From Lyophyllum atratum (taxonomy: Eukaryota; Basidiomycota; Agaricomycetes; Agaricales; Lyophyllaceae), in the NCBI GenBank assembly GCA_014905825.1, contig JACGCN010000003.1, positions 1,736,001 through 1,800,000 on the forward strand: a DNA stretch of 64,000 nt, in the 5' to 3' direction. This document shows, one piece after another, positions 22,626 to 34,087 of this stretch (positions are counted from its first letter, which is position 1; each line of letters begins with the position of its first letter). A program made the translations under genes and the position numbers. The notes beneath the pieces are model-generated. The model had not been told where the DNA came from and made no database searches. It worked only from the letters and a program-made list of their open reading frames with translations.

Positions 22626-24818
22626 ATGGCGAGCAGCTCTGAGTCCAAGCCGGGAGTCAATCAACGCGTCGAACAAAACGCCCTCGACTCTGGCGTTGTC
22701 AAACGGACCTTCTTCAGAAGTACCCTTTTCCAGATCCTTGTCGTTGGAGTGTACGTTAGCTCTCGATCGTTGTTCTTATGTGTCCTGCCCTGACCCATTG
22801 CACCGTCTGTATTAGTGTCAGCTTTCTTGGACCTGGCCTATGGTACGGTGTACCGGTCCCTCTAGCGCAAAGAATCACAACTTACAAATGTCCCCCACTC
22901 GTCCAGGAATGCAACGAATAGTTTGGGGGCAGGAGGTGCCCTTGAGCCATATCTCGTGAAGTATGTCGTTCGCCATTCTTTGGCCTTCTTGCACCTAACC
23001 AGATTCTTTCTTCAGCGCAGCCAACTCGTATGTTCGATGCCATAGATATCAATGTGAAGATTCAGGAATTGACATCCCGCTAAAGAATTGTCTTTGCTCT
23101 CATGGGACTGCTTTGCATTTTGAGCGCTCTAGTGGTCAATAAGATCGGAGTGAAATATACTCTCATCCTTGGAACGCTGGGATATCCTCCTTATTCCGCC
23201 GCTTTGTGTAAGCTCTCTTCTCCCATCTACCATGGTTCAATATTGATAGGGTGTTACTCGCAGATCAGAACAATAGATATGGTACCGTATGTCCAATTCA
23301 CTTTCATCTTCGCTGGAACAGTTTGAATAGACGGAAATAGGAATGGTTTGTGATTTTTGCCGCCGTCATCTGCGGTCTTTCCGTGGGCCTGTACTGGGCG
23401 GCCGAGGTTGGATTTTCATCGTAATCAACTTCTCAAACGCTGACTTCGCCTTCAGGGTGCAATCGTGTTATCATATCCTGAACATAAAAAAAGAGGACGC
23501 TATCTAGCCATATGGCTAGCTTTCAAAAATAGTGGACAAATTGTTGGAGGGTAATTCTCACCACAGCCGGTATTGTATATTAACTCATTAATTTATACAG
23601 TGCTATAACGTTGGGTCTCAATGCACACAACTCTGTAGGCGGTAAAGTCTCGTATGCTACTCTATTGGTATTCGTCATCCTTCAGGTGCTCGCTTTTCCG
23701 AGTGCCTTCGCGATCTCCAACCCGCATGAGGTCCAGCGACAGGATGGCACGGAAGTCAAAGTCGACAAAACCACATCGAGTCGCGATCAAATTCGGATTC
23801 TTGGTCGAGCACTTGCATCGAAGAAAATCGGATATCTACTGCCTCTTTTTTTCAGTGAGCGTCATGATATTACGACGTTATCTTTCTACTAAATCCGTTC
23901 GGTTCTCAAGGCAGTTGGTTCTATTGGGGTTTTGCATCAACATATCTGACGCTTTATTTCTCTGTAAGATTCATGTGTGCATGATGATCAGGTCCCATCT
24001 CTGACAGTTTCGAAGGTTCGGGCACGGGCACTTGGGTCATTCCTTAGTGCGATCACGGGTGTCATTGCAACTACATTGCTCGGATTCTACCTCGATGCAC
24101 AAGGCATACCCCTTAAGGTCCAGATAAGATTGCCCGCTTTCCGATCAACCGGTGTATTAACGCAATCACATAGACACGGGCAAGGCACGCTGGTGCCTTC
24201 GTAATGATCTTCTTCTCTGGGATCCTGATTTGGGCCATCGTCATTGAACACAGGTATACCTACATACCACCGGGAAAGCTTGATTGGTTGAGCCCTGGAT
24301 TTGGTCGCGGGTTTGGTCTCTATATCATGCTGAACACCGCAGGAAACATGGTACAAAACTATCTGGTGTGCCCCATTTGGCTTCATTCTCTCAATTCAAC
24401 CCTAACACCATTAACGAATTGACAGTATTGGGCTGTCGGCTCGATGGGAGACGGCACGAGTGAACTAACGCGCACAGCGGGGCTTCTCAGGGGCGTTGAG
24501 GCATGGGGTCAATGTGCCGCGTTCGGCATCAACTCATCGTACGCTTCTTTTGGTGGCACTGTCAGCACATGGCATACTGATCTTGCATTCAATAGAAAAT
24601 TCAGCCCGCTTTACACCGTCGTCATCATCGTTGTGTTCTGGTCCGTATCGATACCACCAGCGTGGCTATCTCTTTCGAAGATTGGAGATGCTGAGCACTC
24701 CTTACATCTCGAACAATCCCCACCACACTCAGGCTATATCGATTCAAAACCTGAGCTAGAGCGGGCGTCACCGGAGATGGGGTCGAGATCCTCATCTGAA
24801 AAACCCACCCATTCTTGA
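22626..24818 (+). CDS. UNC93-like MFS membrane protein, copy A
   Basis: This is a polytopic protein of the UNC93-like branch of the major facilitator superfamily, with fungal homologues of unknown substrate. Translation across about eleven short introns stays open throughout. Key segments: FFRSTLFQILVVGV, SFLGPGLWNATNSLGAGGAL, GLLCILSALVVNKIGVKYTL, GLYWAAEGAIVLSYPEHKKR, YLAIWLAFKNSGQIVGGAI, FFSSWFYWGFASTYLTLYFS, DWLSPGFGRGFGLYIMLNTA and GDGTSELTRTAGLLRGVEAW. The ends are cytosolic-looking: a polar N-terminus and a Ser/Glu-rich C-terminal tail with ...SSEKPTHS. Every splice position matches the copy at 25374-27515, so the two arose by tandem duplication. I first suspected a pseudogene because single ORFs are short, but spliced frames are intact. 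Confidence 0.88.
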
Positions 24819-25373
24819 TGGTTCCAAGCAACGCCACGATTCATGCTTACAAGCATGCAATCCTCATGTCAGTTGATCCAAGAGATCCTCATCGAGGTGA
24901 CAGCGCCACAGCGACAAAAGCGGAGGCTTGGGTTACACAAGTTGCACATGGTGAATTGTTGATGTATCATTCCATTTTCGAGTAGGAAATTAATACGACA
25001 CATCGCATTGCAATGGTTGATTCCCGGCGGTGCGCAAGCAGGGGAAGGATCCCACCAACAATTGCGCAACCATGTGCTCCGCGGCTTGCGGAGGGCTGGC
25101 ATGTTTATTTTCCACCAAGATCATAAACAAAGCTAGCTTGGCATGATCGCCGGTCGATATCGGTGGGTCAATAGTGCGGGTCGGTGTGCAGGGGTAAGTT
25201 ACTGTCCGGCTGCGCTGCCACGGCGGACAAAGTTCTGTGATCCCTAATCACACGGACTTTCCGGGGATAATAGTAAATGTATACATGTGGTTCACATCGG
25301 ATACACTCGTGTCTTGTTCCTTCACTTGCTCATCCGCCCCCGATCAGTGGAGAGAGGCCTCGAAGTTCAGACA
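24819..25373. other. Intergenic spacer between the UNC93 paralogues
   Basis: About 555 bp with no ORF of note. It should hold the terminator of copy A and the promoter of copy B. No sequence shared with the region upstream of copy A was seen by eye. Confidence 0.5.
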
Positions 25374-27515
25374 ATGAGCGGCGAGCTCAAGCTTATCGAC
25401 GGGGAAGAATTGGGCAACATGGCATCTATGAGGAAGTCATTCTACAGGAGCACGCTATTCCAAATGCTTGTCGTGGGATTGTAAGTGACCTCTGTGTCCA
25501 AGGCAGTAGTTGACCTATTGAACAACAATCCTCAAATATCTAGCATCGCCTTCTTGGGACCTGGTTTGTGGTAAGTTGCTTGTCGTGTTTATAGGTTTTT
25601 TACAGCCCTAAACCAATTTCGGTCTTCAGGAATGCTACGAACAGTCTTGGTGCTGGTGGTGCCCTCGAACCTTACCTTGTAAAGTGAGTATGACCCCCAC
25701 GACCTCGTCACCTTCTCTAAAACCATTTTATAGCGCCGCAAACTCGTATGCGCCCCATTTTGCGCGATGTTCTTTGACTCAAGTCCTATATTTAGCATCG
25801 TCTTTGCCGTTCTCGGACTTCTCTGTATAGTGAGCGCCATCGCAGTGAACAAGATTGGAGTCAAGTGGACACTTGTGCTGGGAAGCTTGGCCTGGGCACC
25901 ATACTCTTCAGCTCTATGTGAGGCCGTTCTCCATTCATACTTCGCTCACTTACACGCCGACGCCACACAGACCAGAATAATCGGTATGGTACTGTGAGTG
26001 TCATTCCAAATACCAGAAAGGGACCGATATCTGACCTCGAAGACAGCAATGGTATGTTATATTCGCAGCGTCGGTGTGCGGCATTTCGGCAGGGCTATAC
26101 TGGGCAGCAGAGGTAAACTGTGATGTGAATCCACCGTGTTCGACGAGTTCACGATCTCGCGCAGGGTACTATTGTGTTGGCCTATCCGGAACATAAGAAA
26201 CGGGGACGCTATCTGGCCATCTGGCTCGCCTTCAAAAGCAGCGGGCAAATCGTCGGAGGGTATGTTTGCTGTCTTCGACCTTTCCGCACATCACGACGCA
26301 GACGCTGACTGATTTACTATTGTAGAGCCATTAACCTTGGTGTCAACATAAACAGATCGACAGGCGGGAAGATCTCGTATGCAACCCTCCTCGCATTCGT
26401 TGTCCTGCAAGTTCTTGCCGTCCCAGCGGCGTTCCTCATCTCAAATCCGGAGCAAGTTGAGCGAGAGGACGGCACCAAGGTTAAAGTCGAACCTCGCACG
26501 TCTACTCGCGAGCAAATTAGGATCCTGGGGAAGTCTATCATTTCGAAAGAGATGGGACTTCTCCTCCCGCTGTTCTTTAGTGAGTGTATCCAGCATGGGC
26601 AAGTTCAGCTATTGGTTCTGACCTGGTGTTTCAAGGTAGTTGGTTTTACTGGGGATACGCCTCAACGTTCTTGACGCTCTATTTCTCCGTTCGTTTGTTC
26701 AACGTTCTTCGTGAACAGAATATTTCTCAAATTTCCCTTCCTCCAGGTCCGCGCTCGTGCACTGGCCTCATTCTTAAGTGCTATCACTGGCATAATAGCC
26801 ACTACTCTGCTCGGATACTTCCTAGATTCCCAAAGGCTGCCTCTGAATGTGAAGCTTTACAAATGTTCGCTCTATTTCCAAATCCTCAGACAATATCCAA
26901 TATAGGCACGCGCAAGATACGGCGGAATTTTTGTGATGGTGGTATTCTCGGGCATGTTAATCTGGGCCCTCATTGTCCAGCATCAATACAGCGGGAACAA
27001 TCCGGGGAAGCTTGATTGGTTGAGTCCAGGCTTCGGAAGAGGCTTCGGGCTCTATATCATGCTCAATACTGCTGGAAATATGGTGCAGAACTATCTGGTG
27101 AGTCCTTCACTTATGCTACTCACAGAACCTCCAAATCTCATCTGATCTCGTAGTACTGGTCGGTCGGGTCGCTGGGAGATGGGACCAGCGAGCTAACCCG
27201 TAATGCTGGTATCTTTCGGGGCGTGGAGGCGTGGGGTCAGTGCGCCTCATTTGGTGTCGGTTCTTCGTACGTTTCTCCTCCATTAATACGATCTAACGCG
27301 ACGGTGCCTGACGATGGTTCCATGGCGCTATCAACAGGAGGTTCAGTCCATTCTACACCGTCGTGATCAACGTGGCATTTTGGGTCGTCTCTATACCTCC
27401 AGCTTGGTTTTCTTTGGTTAAGATCGGGGGCGCAGATTCCCCTTACCTCCAGCCCCCTGAGCCGATTGATTTGACGACAACAGCTACCCCAGATACCGAT
27501 TCGGAGAAGCCATGA
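25374..27515 (+). CDS. UNC93-like MFS membrane protein, copy B
   Basis: Tandem paralogue of the preceding gene, with the same exon layout. It starts MSGELKLIDGEELGNMASMR, then SFYRSTLFQMLVVG, AFLGPGLWNATNSLGAGGAL, GLLCIVSAIAVNKIGVKWTL, GLYWAAEGTIVLAYPEHKKR, YLAIWLAFKSSGQIVGGAI, GSWFYWGYASTFLTLYFSV, DWLSPGFGRGFGLYIMLNTA and GDGTSELTRNAGIFRGVEAW. The membrane-embedded parts are close to copy A; the termini diverge (here the tail ends TPDTDSEKP). Transport direction and substrate cannot be inferred. Retention of two intact copies suggests divided expression or localisation, which is inference. Confidence 0.88.
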
Positions 27516-27781
27516 TGGTTCATTCGTCTAGTACCGTACAAAATTCGTAGATAATCCATACTGTAGCCTGTAACTTTGTAGCCTCCATGCCAGTTATAAT
27601 ATCTATTTTCCCTCGTTCAGGTTAGGGGGGCCGGATTTTGTTGTTTGGCCTCAAGGGACTTGACAAACGATAATTGATGTGACGTCGGTTCAAGTTCAAG
27701 TCGAAGTTGCAATGAAGAGCGCAACATCGTCGAACCGAACAAGACCCAATCCATGCGCCTCTCCCACCCCACACTCCTTCA

Positions 27782-28744
27782 ATGTCTCCCCTTCTCTCTC
27801 TAACGCAACCATTCACGCCCAGGACGCTCAACACCCTCCGGGCGGTCCTGGCCCATGCCTCCTCATCGAGAATACGATCTGACGCGGGGCCGCAGATGAC
27901 ACCTGGAAACGCTGCAATCTTAATCCCATTCTGCAATGTCAGAGGTGTTCCCGGAATCCTCTTCGAGGTGCGGGGTAAGGCGTTGCGTACGCATTCCGGG
28001 GAAATCAGGTAGGAGGGCGTTCCGCTCCTGATTTGTACTAAGTATAAACCATTGACGAGTGGTTGATCTGGTTGTGCTCAGTTTTCCAGGCGGGCGCGCC
28101 GATGAGGTGCCTATCTCATTTCACCTTACCGACGGCGTCAACTGAATGTGAATAGACGGATAAATCATTTCTCGAAACGGCGTTGAGGGAGACCCATGAA
28201 GAATTGGGCATACCCCCGGATCGCGTGGACGTGTTGGGTGCAATCGGTCCGCCCGAGTTCAATTTACGGGGCGACATGCAAGTGTGGCCATTCGTGGTAA
28301 ATACACCTCGCCTGCTCCAACAAATAATGACCGTTCATCAAACTAACGAAATCACAGGGATTTATCCGGCCAGAGCCCTTTGTCGAACGAAACGCGTCTG
28401 AGGATGACGCGCTGCCATCCATCGATCTCCTCTCGCTCCATAGCGAGGTTTCACAGCAGGAGGTGGCGATGGCCTTCCATCTGCCATTGGCCATACTAGC
28501 GGATCCCTCGCGGTGGAGGCCATCTTTGTTTCGCGAGAGCAGACCGTATACAGTGCTTGATGTGACTGACATTGTCGAGATGGCTGGGGGGAGGAAACTC
28601 GGTATCACTGCGTTGTCAAGTGAAGGGCGGGCGGGTGATGGACGTGACGAGGTAGGGGCTGGTAGGGGAGGTCGGATTGAGGTGTGGGGTTTGACTGGAT
28701 GGTATCTATCATTGTTGATGAAGATTCTTCGCGTGTATCAATAA
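27782..28744 (+). CDS. PCD1: Nudix coenzyme A diphosphatase (PCD1/NUDT7-8-like)
   Basis: A Nudix hydrolase expected to cleave CoA or oxidised CoA to phosphopantetheine and 3',5'-ADP, in peroxisomes or mitochondria depending on the homologue. The CoA-diphosphatase signature precedes the Nudix box: VLFEVRGKALRTHSGEI-type sequence (ILFEVRGKALRTHSGEI) then, after an intron, FPGGRAD. After a second intron the Nudix box continues as ALRETHEELGIPPDRVDVLG, with the REXXEE core reading RETHEELG. VWPFVGFIRPEP and FHLPLAILADPSRWR follow, both typical of NUDT7/8-like enzymes. The C-terminus is VWGLTGWYLSLLMKILRVYQ; I see no canonical peroxisomal SKL. The gene is convergent with VMA12. Confidence 0.88.
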
Positions 28745-28866
28745 CTCGTTGACGGTACATTCCTGCCGTCGGTATCCACGGGGCGGAGGCTTTTTTGGAG
28801 TAGTGGGTAGATAAGAGTGTCATGCTTGATTATTTGAATTGCAACGACTGTAACAATTCAAACATA

Positions 28867-29618
28867 TCATTGTCGACGACGTAACCCACCATCTGTCACT
28901 TCTTCGACAGACGTGCTGATCGTCTCAGGTGTCTCTCCTGGTTCGATACCTTCATGGCCGTCATCCTTTTTGTGTCGAGAGGGGCCAACTCGGCGCCGCA
29001 GTTTGACGCGTTTGGTTGTTGGGGCCGCGCGTCGTGATTGCCAGATGAGATATAGACCAGCCTCAGATACCGCCACCACCATGGCCGCAAATAGCGCAAG
29101 AAGGACCCTCTGGAATAAGAAACCAGAGTTCGAACTAAACATATGTGAGCTGATGTGAAACGCACCCATTCGTTTTGCCACCTCAGCTTGTCCGCAGCCC
29201 ACCATACGGCAAATCCACACCCGAAGATGCTCAAAAGAGCATTCAACAGGGCGGTGATGCTTTTCCTCTCTGCTACCCTCGCTGCCTCGACTTCTTCGGG
29301 TTCCTCGGGCGGGGCGTAGGCGCCGAATTTGCGCTCAGGTGACGTTGTGGTCCCTGCCAGCAGAGCCACCATTGAATATGCCTGGGGGTCGAGGGGCGGC
29401 GACTGCGAGTTAAGAGTCTCAACTCCTATGCTGCGCGCCCATTGAGAGACAGAATGTACGACAGAGTAGGGTATCGTAGGCGGAGATGGCAAGGAGGTGT
29501 AGGGACTCAGTGTTTCAGCGAGGTCTGGCGATAGGATTGCTTGAAGAGGTGTTAAGGTGTCCACGAGATGGGGTTCTAGTGATATGTTTAGGTCCTCGAC
29601 AGGATTAATATTTCCCAT
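28867..29618 (-). CDS. VMA12: V-ATPase assembly factor VMA12 (VPH2/TMEM199)
   Basis: An ER membrane protein that helps assemble the V0 sector of the vacuolar ATPase. It starts MGNINPVEDLNISLEPHLVD. A cytosolic N-terminal half ends in SPERKFGAYAPPEEPEEVEA. ITALLNALLSIFGCGFAVWW is the first membrane span, and the next exon supplies RVLLALFAAMVVAVSEAGLY, the second; this two-span hairpin is the Vma12 core. A basic tail (KRVKLRRRVGPSRHKK) follows, without a clear KKxx retrieval signal at the very end. One intron near 29113-29170. Convergent with the Nudix gene (122 bp). Confidence 0.87.
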
Positions 29619-29806
29619 TGCTGCCCGAAGTGAAGGTAGGGATTGATTGTGTAGTAGATGTTGCGGAGATGATGGCGGTTGTGGTCAGAGGTCACAGGCT
29701 CTAATACGGGAGCACAATTCATCGATAATTCCGTTCCATTGTGACTATTATTTATACAGATGTGCCGGTGAATACATTAGGGAATACACTGCATAGCTCC
29801 AGCCAA

Positions 29807-30267
29807 TCAAGCTTGCTTGTTGATTTCTTGCTGGGCTTCACCCTTGTCGTGTCGCACATTGCCTGCACGACGAAGATTAGCTAAAGCGTTCTGATTCATG
29901 GTGGGGAAGATGATCAATCTACCTTGAGTCTCCTGCGAACGATCACCAGTAACTGCGCCAACGACTGCGTCCTTTTTGCCGGTAACGCGGTCGATTGTGC
30001 CCTCCGCATAACCCTTGGCTTGTGCGGCTTTGTACTCTGCCTCGCCTTGAGCGTGTTCTTCCTTTCCAGACTGCTGCCATGTAGTGGCCCCGGTGGCGTT
30101 ACCAATGGCTTCAACGATGTTTCCTTTGGTAGAGTGGAATTGTCCAGAGGTCTTACTGCAGAACAAGGAGAGTCAATTTGAGCTGTCGTTGAATGATGGA
30201 AAGAGAGAACGTACGTGGGCTCTCCGGTAGCCATGTTGTTGGTGGAAGAGTTGTTGGTGGAAGACAT
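29807..30267 (-). CDS. CsbD-like stress-response protein
   Basis: A small hydrophilic protein of the CsbD family, which is induced by stress in bacteria and appears widely in fungi; the biochemical role is unknown. It starts [17 protein letters not shown]. After an intron the repeat-rich core reads [40 protein letters not shown] and [19 protein letters not shown]. After a second intron it ends [18 protein letters not shown], the usual CsbD ending ([15 protein letters not shown]). About 110 residues in all. A TATA box (30359-30366, minus strand) and an adjoining CCCCT stress-element core lie about 95 bp upstream of the start, and CRE-like sites lie further up. Confidence 0.88.
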
Positions 30268-30358
30268 GATGATAGATGATAATAAGTTTGGAAAGTTGGG
30301 CGAGTTGTAGCTGGTATAAGTGGCTGGTAAATTGTCTCTACAGAAAGATTGGCCTTTC

Positions 30359-30370
30359 TTTTTATAGGGG
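30359..30370 (-). promoter_or_regulatory. TATA box with adjoining CCCCT (STRE core)
   Basis: On the minus strand the sequence reads CCCCTATAAAAA, about 95 bp upstream of the CsbD start codon. TATAAAAA fits a TATA box, and CCCCT is the core of the fungal stress response element. Function is inferred from position and gene type. Confidence 0.5.
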
Positions 30371-30423
30371 ATAGTGATAGCGAGCTTCCATGCCAAGTAC
30401 CGGCGTACCGCTTCTAACAGGTG

Positions 30424-30447
30424 CGTCATAGCTAAACAGCTATGACG
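30424..30447. promoter_or_regulatory. 24-nt inverted repeat with TGACG half sites
   Basis: Arms of 10 bp (CGTCATAGCT and AGCTATGACG) are perfectly complementary around AAAC. Each arm contains a TGACG half site of the kind bound by ATF/CREB bZIP factors. It lies about 160 bp upstream of the CsbD start. Confidence 0.5.
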
Positions 30448-30483
30448 TGTGCTGCCGCTGCTGGGGTCATTCTCGAGGAGCAG

Positions 30484-30491
30484 TGATGTCA
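30484..30491. promoter_or_regulatory. CRE-like octamer TGATGTCA
   Basis: One mismatch from the TGACGTCA consensus. It is the second of three CRE-like elements upstream of the CsbD gene. Confidence 0.35.
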
Positions 30492-30493
30492 TT

Positions 30494-31093
30494 TCAGTTT
30501 TGCAACCGACGCGAGGCGACGCGCCTGTCACGCCGACGCCTCGTGGACGATATGACGTCAACCCACGTTCCTTGAACTTTGTCTTCGTCGACGCCTCCGA
30601 GTCTTGGCAAAAAAAAGCCAGGAATTTTCAGTGTATGACGACTTGGATCCGATCTTTTCTGCTCGAGGTGGTAAATCAATATTTCAATAGCCAGAGTGTG
30701 ATATGATTCCAACAAATTTCCGCGTCGCCAGTTGCGCCCGATTGTAAGCTGAGTTCTCGCGCGCAGAGAAAACGTGCAAGATTGAAGCAAGCAGATAAGC
30801 AGGATCCCTGCATCGGGTGATCCTGGATGAATAATAAGAACGCGAAGGTTGGTCAAATACTCCGACTCTGATAGGTTCGTGTGTCGACGATTGGAGACTC
30901 CTGGATGAACGCTATAAAGCCGCACAGCGTCTGAGATACATCGTAGGAGCTTTTCAGCGTTGGCCCACAGATCGACATGGATCAGAGTGGGATCATGCAG
31001 TCCTGCCATGCGATCATGAAGTGCCAGCTGGTTGCTGAAGGTGCTCCCATCGCTGCCACACGTCTCTTGAGGCAGTGGCAAGCTGCCTACCAC
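30494..31093 (-). CDS. Hypothetical 199-codon ORF, doubtful
   Basis: An uninterrupted ORF starts MVGSLPLPQETCGSDG. It includes LRVLIIHPGSPDAGILLI, faintly like the start of fungal HET domains, but the expected YxALSYVWG segment is absent. It overlaps the CRE-like sites of the CsbD upstream region. Intron-free length is its only support. Confidence 0.25.
   Translation of the reverse strand: MVGSLPLPQETCGSDGSTFSNQLALHDRMAGLHDPTLIHVDLWANAEKLLRCISDAVRLYSVHPGVSNRRHTNLSESEYLTNLRVLIIHPGSPDAGILLICLLQSCTFSLRARTQLTIGRNWRRGNLLESYHTLAIEILIYHLEQKRSDPSRHTLKIPGFFLPRLGGVDEDKVQGTWVDVISSTRRRRDRRVASRRLQN
30553..30560. promoter_or_regulatory. Consensus CRE octamer TGACGTCA
   Basis: A perfect CRE palindrome, the canonical site of ATF/CREB-type bZIP factors such as fungal Atf1, about 290 bp upstream of the CsbD start. 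Confidence 0.5.
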
Positions 31094-31545
31094 CTGTCTA
31101 GATCATGCAGGGCCAGACTCAAGCTCATGGACGAGATGTCAAATTGTTGATAGGATCCAGCACACGAAGGCCCTGTTACGTCTGGGTGCGGCTGAACTTG
31201 AACTCTAGAGTCGCCACAATTGGTACAGTAACTTGTAATAGTGGCGCCTCGCGTGGTTGTTAGGCATGTATTTTGAGCTGAAGAAGCAGGATGCTCGATG
31301 GCTCTGGTTGAAGTAGTGGAAAAAGCGAGATGGGACGAGATCCAGGCTTGGGACGTAGAGCGGGTTATTGGAAGGGTCTGACAGAGTTGGGCATTGATGT
31401 GATAGATAAAGCCCTGATATAGACTATTGATTTACATACAGAAATAGCAATTGCACGCCGTGCTTGTAAGCATCCGACGTAAACGTATACACTGCTGACC
31501 TTATATATATTTCTGACCTTCTCTGTCCTGCCACTGTCTTTCAAA
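31094..31545. other. Intergenic, ataxin-10 promoter region
   Basis: No coding content seen. TTATATATAT at 31501-31510, about 40 bp before the start codon, may be the TATA box of the ataxin-10 gene. Confidence 0.45.
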
Positions 31546-33778
31546 ATGCTGGAGGATGACTCGCGGAGCAAGACTCTGCTTGCTCTGTGGAAACCAGCCT
31601 GTGCAAACTTTGATATCGGTGTCAGGGCCAGCATCGTTTCTCTCGTAACCACTTTGGAACAAATCACACAGGTCCTTGCTCAAGATCTAGAAACCAGGTA
31701 AGAATAAATGAGGTGCTCGATGTGTATCATCCGAAGCTGATTTTCTATCGCAGAGTCGAATTGGGTGCGGATGCATCACTGTGGGCAGATTTGCGGAAAC
31801 TATGGCGGGATCTGGCCCGAGACCAACTTACTTTCTGGGATGCGGACGACGAAGAGGAAGATGGAAGCTCGAAAAAGGAAAAGGACCTTCGAACAGTGTG
31901 CGGATGCCTTGCGAAATTCACTCGAAATCTGGTAGCAGGCGTCCCAGATAATCAGGTCAGAGCATAGTGAGAGACACAACACACACTTATACCGCCTCTC
32001 TATTACTGAACTTTGCGCCAGTGAAAATGAACCGGACATCCGAAGATTGCTTCATTATCATACTTCTTGGTCTGCTATGGAAGACTCTGAAGGTGAGTAG
32101 GTTTTCGACTATGGAGCAGACCTACTGATGAGCTCCCCAAGCGGTCTCTGTGGCCCGAATACTTGCGCAAGCGCTTTCAAATATCGTTACCACGAATGAG
32201 GTTCTGATGTCGAAACTATGGGACACTTATATGAGCCTCCCGGAGGATCAGGTTGTTCTAATGTATGATTTTCCCGTTGAGTCACTTTTGTACTCGTCTA
32301 ACCCATTTGGGACTAGGACAGTCGACTCCTTGCATCCCCTGACCCCCGCACAGTGATGACAGTCCTTATATTTATCCTGAACTGCATCCATGGTAGCAGA
32401 ATGCGAACGTGAGCCCTCTTCTCTCCGACAGACCCGCTGTGATCGAACCTGCCTTTTTCAGCACAATGCTCACTAGGACGGCCGTTGGTTCCCGAGTGTG
32501 TGTATCATTACTCGATGATATGCTGAAACTCTACGAGGCGGAAGAATCAAGTGTTGGTGCCCAGGCGTTCGACGTGGGGTATGATCCCTTTTTCCTGCCG
32601 TTGGTTCCTGCAAAAAAACGCTGACGGAAACGAAACGGGGTGTTTAGTTATGACATCTTGACCCAACTCATTGAACAAGGCCTGGTACCTGACCTTTACA
32701 GCAAATTTACTATGTGCATAGTTCCATTCATCATTTGTATGACCCATTCTGACTCAACGATTTCTTTTTCCAGACCGGACGAAATTGTCACGCCTCACCA
32801 AACCACCCTCCTAAAAATTGTTGATTCATATCTGCAGTCAATCCAGATGAGTACAACAACACCCGCAACAGCGAAAACTATCAAGATCCATCGGAAATTA
32901 AGCCCCATGCTGGCGAAATGCTTCCTTGACCTATCAGCTTATGCCCGCCGAGCTGTTGAGCGTTCTCTCCGCCCACCCGGTCCTTCGGCCGCATCTCCAT
33001 CCATTGTTGAGGTACAGGCTGATGACCCAAGCACCCCGAAACCAGCACAGCTCGACCCGCCGGCAGAACTTGATGTCATGCTCCCCAAAGTATGCGAGGC
33101 ACTTGTCCTCGTGACGCAATGTATCGTTACCATTACGTTGGAAAGCCGACCAGGCAAAGGTCGATCAAACCCAGGACATCGCGTCAGAGCCTGATCTCAA
33201 GGCTTTCTTCAATGAAACGCGGTCCTCTGATGGCGGAGTGGTGGAGGGTTTGATAGGTAGGATTGCGTGCCTTCAATCATTGTGTCTTTGCTCACCTGGG
33301 ACTCAAACACAGACCTCCTGCGTCTGTTAGATCTGTTTCTTCCGCGGATTAATTTTGGGAAACCGGTTTCGAGTACACCCTCGGGCCCGGACATCCAGAC
33401 GCCAACACAACCATCAGCGGCGGACCCGACCGGATTTCAGTACCTCAAGCGGGACCTCGTTCGTCTTTTGGGAATTCTTTGCCACGGCGTCAAGGCAGTG
33501 CAGGATCACGCACGCGCTTGCGGTGGCATACCAGTTGTCATGAACCTGTGCGTTATCGATGAGAGGAATCCATGTCAGTTGCACATTCTTCCATCATTAT
33601 GTCTGTCGAGTGGACATTAAGACATTTCATAGATCTGCGGGAGCATGCTATTTTCACTCTTCACTGTCTCTTGAAGGACAACCGGGAAAATCAGGCTGTG
33701 GTTGACGCCATCAAGCCATCCCACGAATGGGATGAGAATGGGGTCCTCAAGGATGCATCTGGATCGGTTCGTCGGTAG
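31546..33778 (+). CDS. Ataxin-10 / CTR86-like armadillo-fold protein (one-base frameshift)
   Basis: A helical-repeat protein of the ataxin-10 family; the yeast homologue is Ctr86. It starts MLEDDSRSKTLLALWKPACA. Conserved segments: LWADLRKLWRDLARDQLTFW, RAYENEPDIRRLLHYHTSW, VARILAQALSNIVTTNEVL, VLIRLLASPDPRTVMTVLI and TAVGSRVCVSLLDDMLKLY. The ataxin-10 C-terminal domain reads FQYLKRDLVRLLGILCHGVK, RACGGIPVVMNLCVIDERNP and LREHAIFTLHCLLKDNRENQ. It ends SGSVRR. At 33143-33145 one extra A shifts the frame. Upstream reads ITLE, downstream AKVDQTQDIASEPDLKAFF, and removing one A gives a continuous TLEADQAKVDQ. No intron explains the break. About nine introns, several with non-obvious but frame-consistent borders. 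Confidence 0.87.
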
Positions 33779-34087
33779 GCAAACCAACTGTAATCAGTAG
33801 CATATATACGCATTCGGCCCACGCTTTCACTCGATTCATGCATCACAAGGGTCCACAGGAAATGAAAAGATATACGGTGGAACAAATGGCTGTCAGTTGG
33901 CCTACCGCGTCTTCCAAGACATTGATTTGGGAAGTATAACATGAGTCTATCACTTCCAGTGGGTGAGGAAGGAAGACTAAAGAGTCAGATGACTCGAACG
34001 TCGTAACGAAGTTCACATTGTCACCATTAGTTGAGTGACTGCAGCTCTGAAGCAGATAAAGGCAAAAGTCGGGTCAAAGTGACGCCC

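Noticed and set aside
22626..24818. UNC93-like copy A as a pseudogene
   Set aside because: Individual ORFs are short, but splicing all GT-AG introns at the positions shared with copy B gives an uninterrupted frame.
30494..31093. HET-domain gene
   Set aside because: LRVLIIHPGSPD faintly recalls HET proteins, but the YxALSYVWG core and later HET motifs are absent, so it is kept only as a doubtful ORF.
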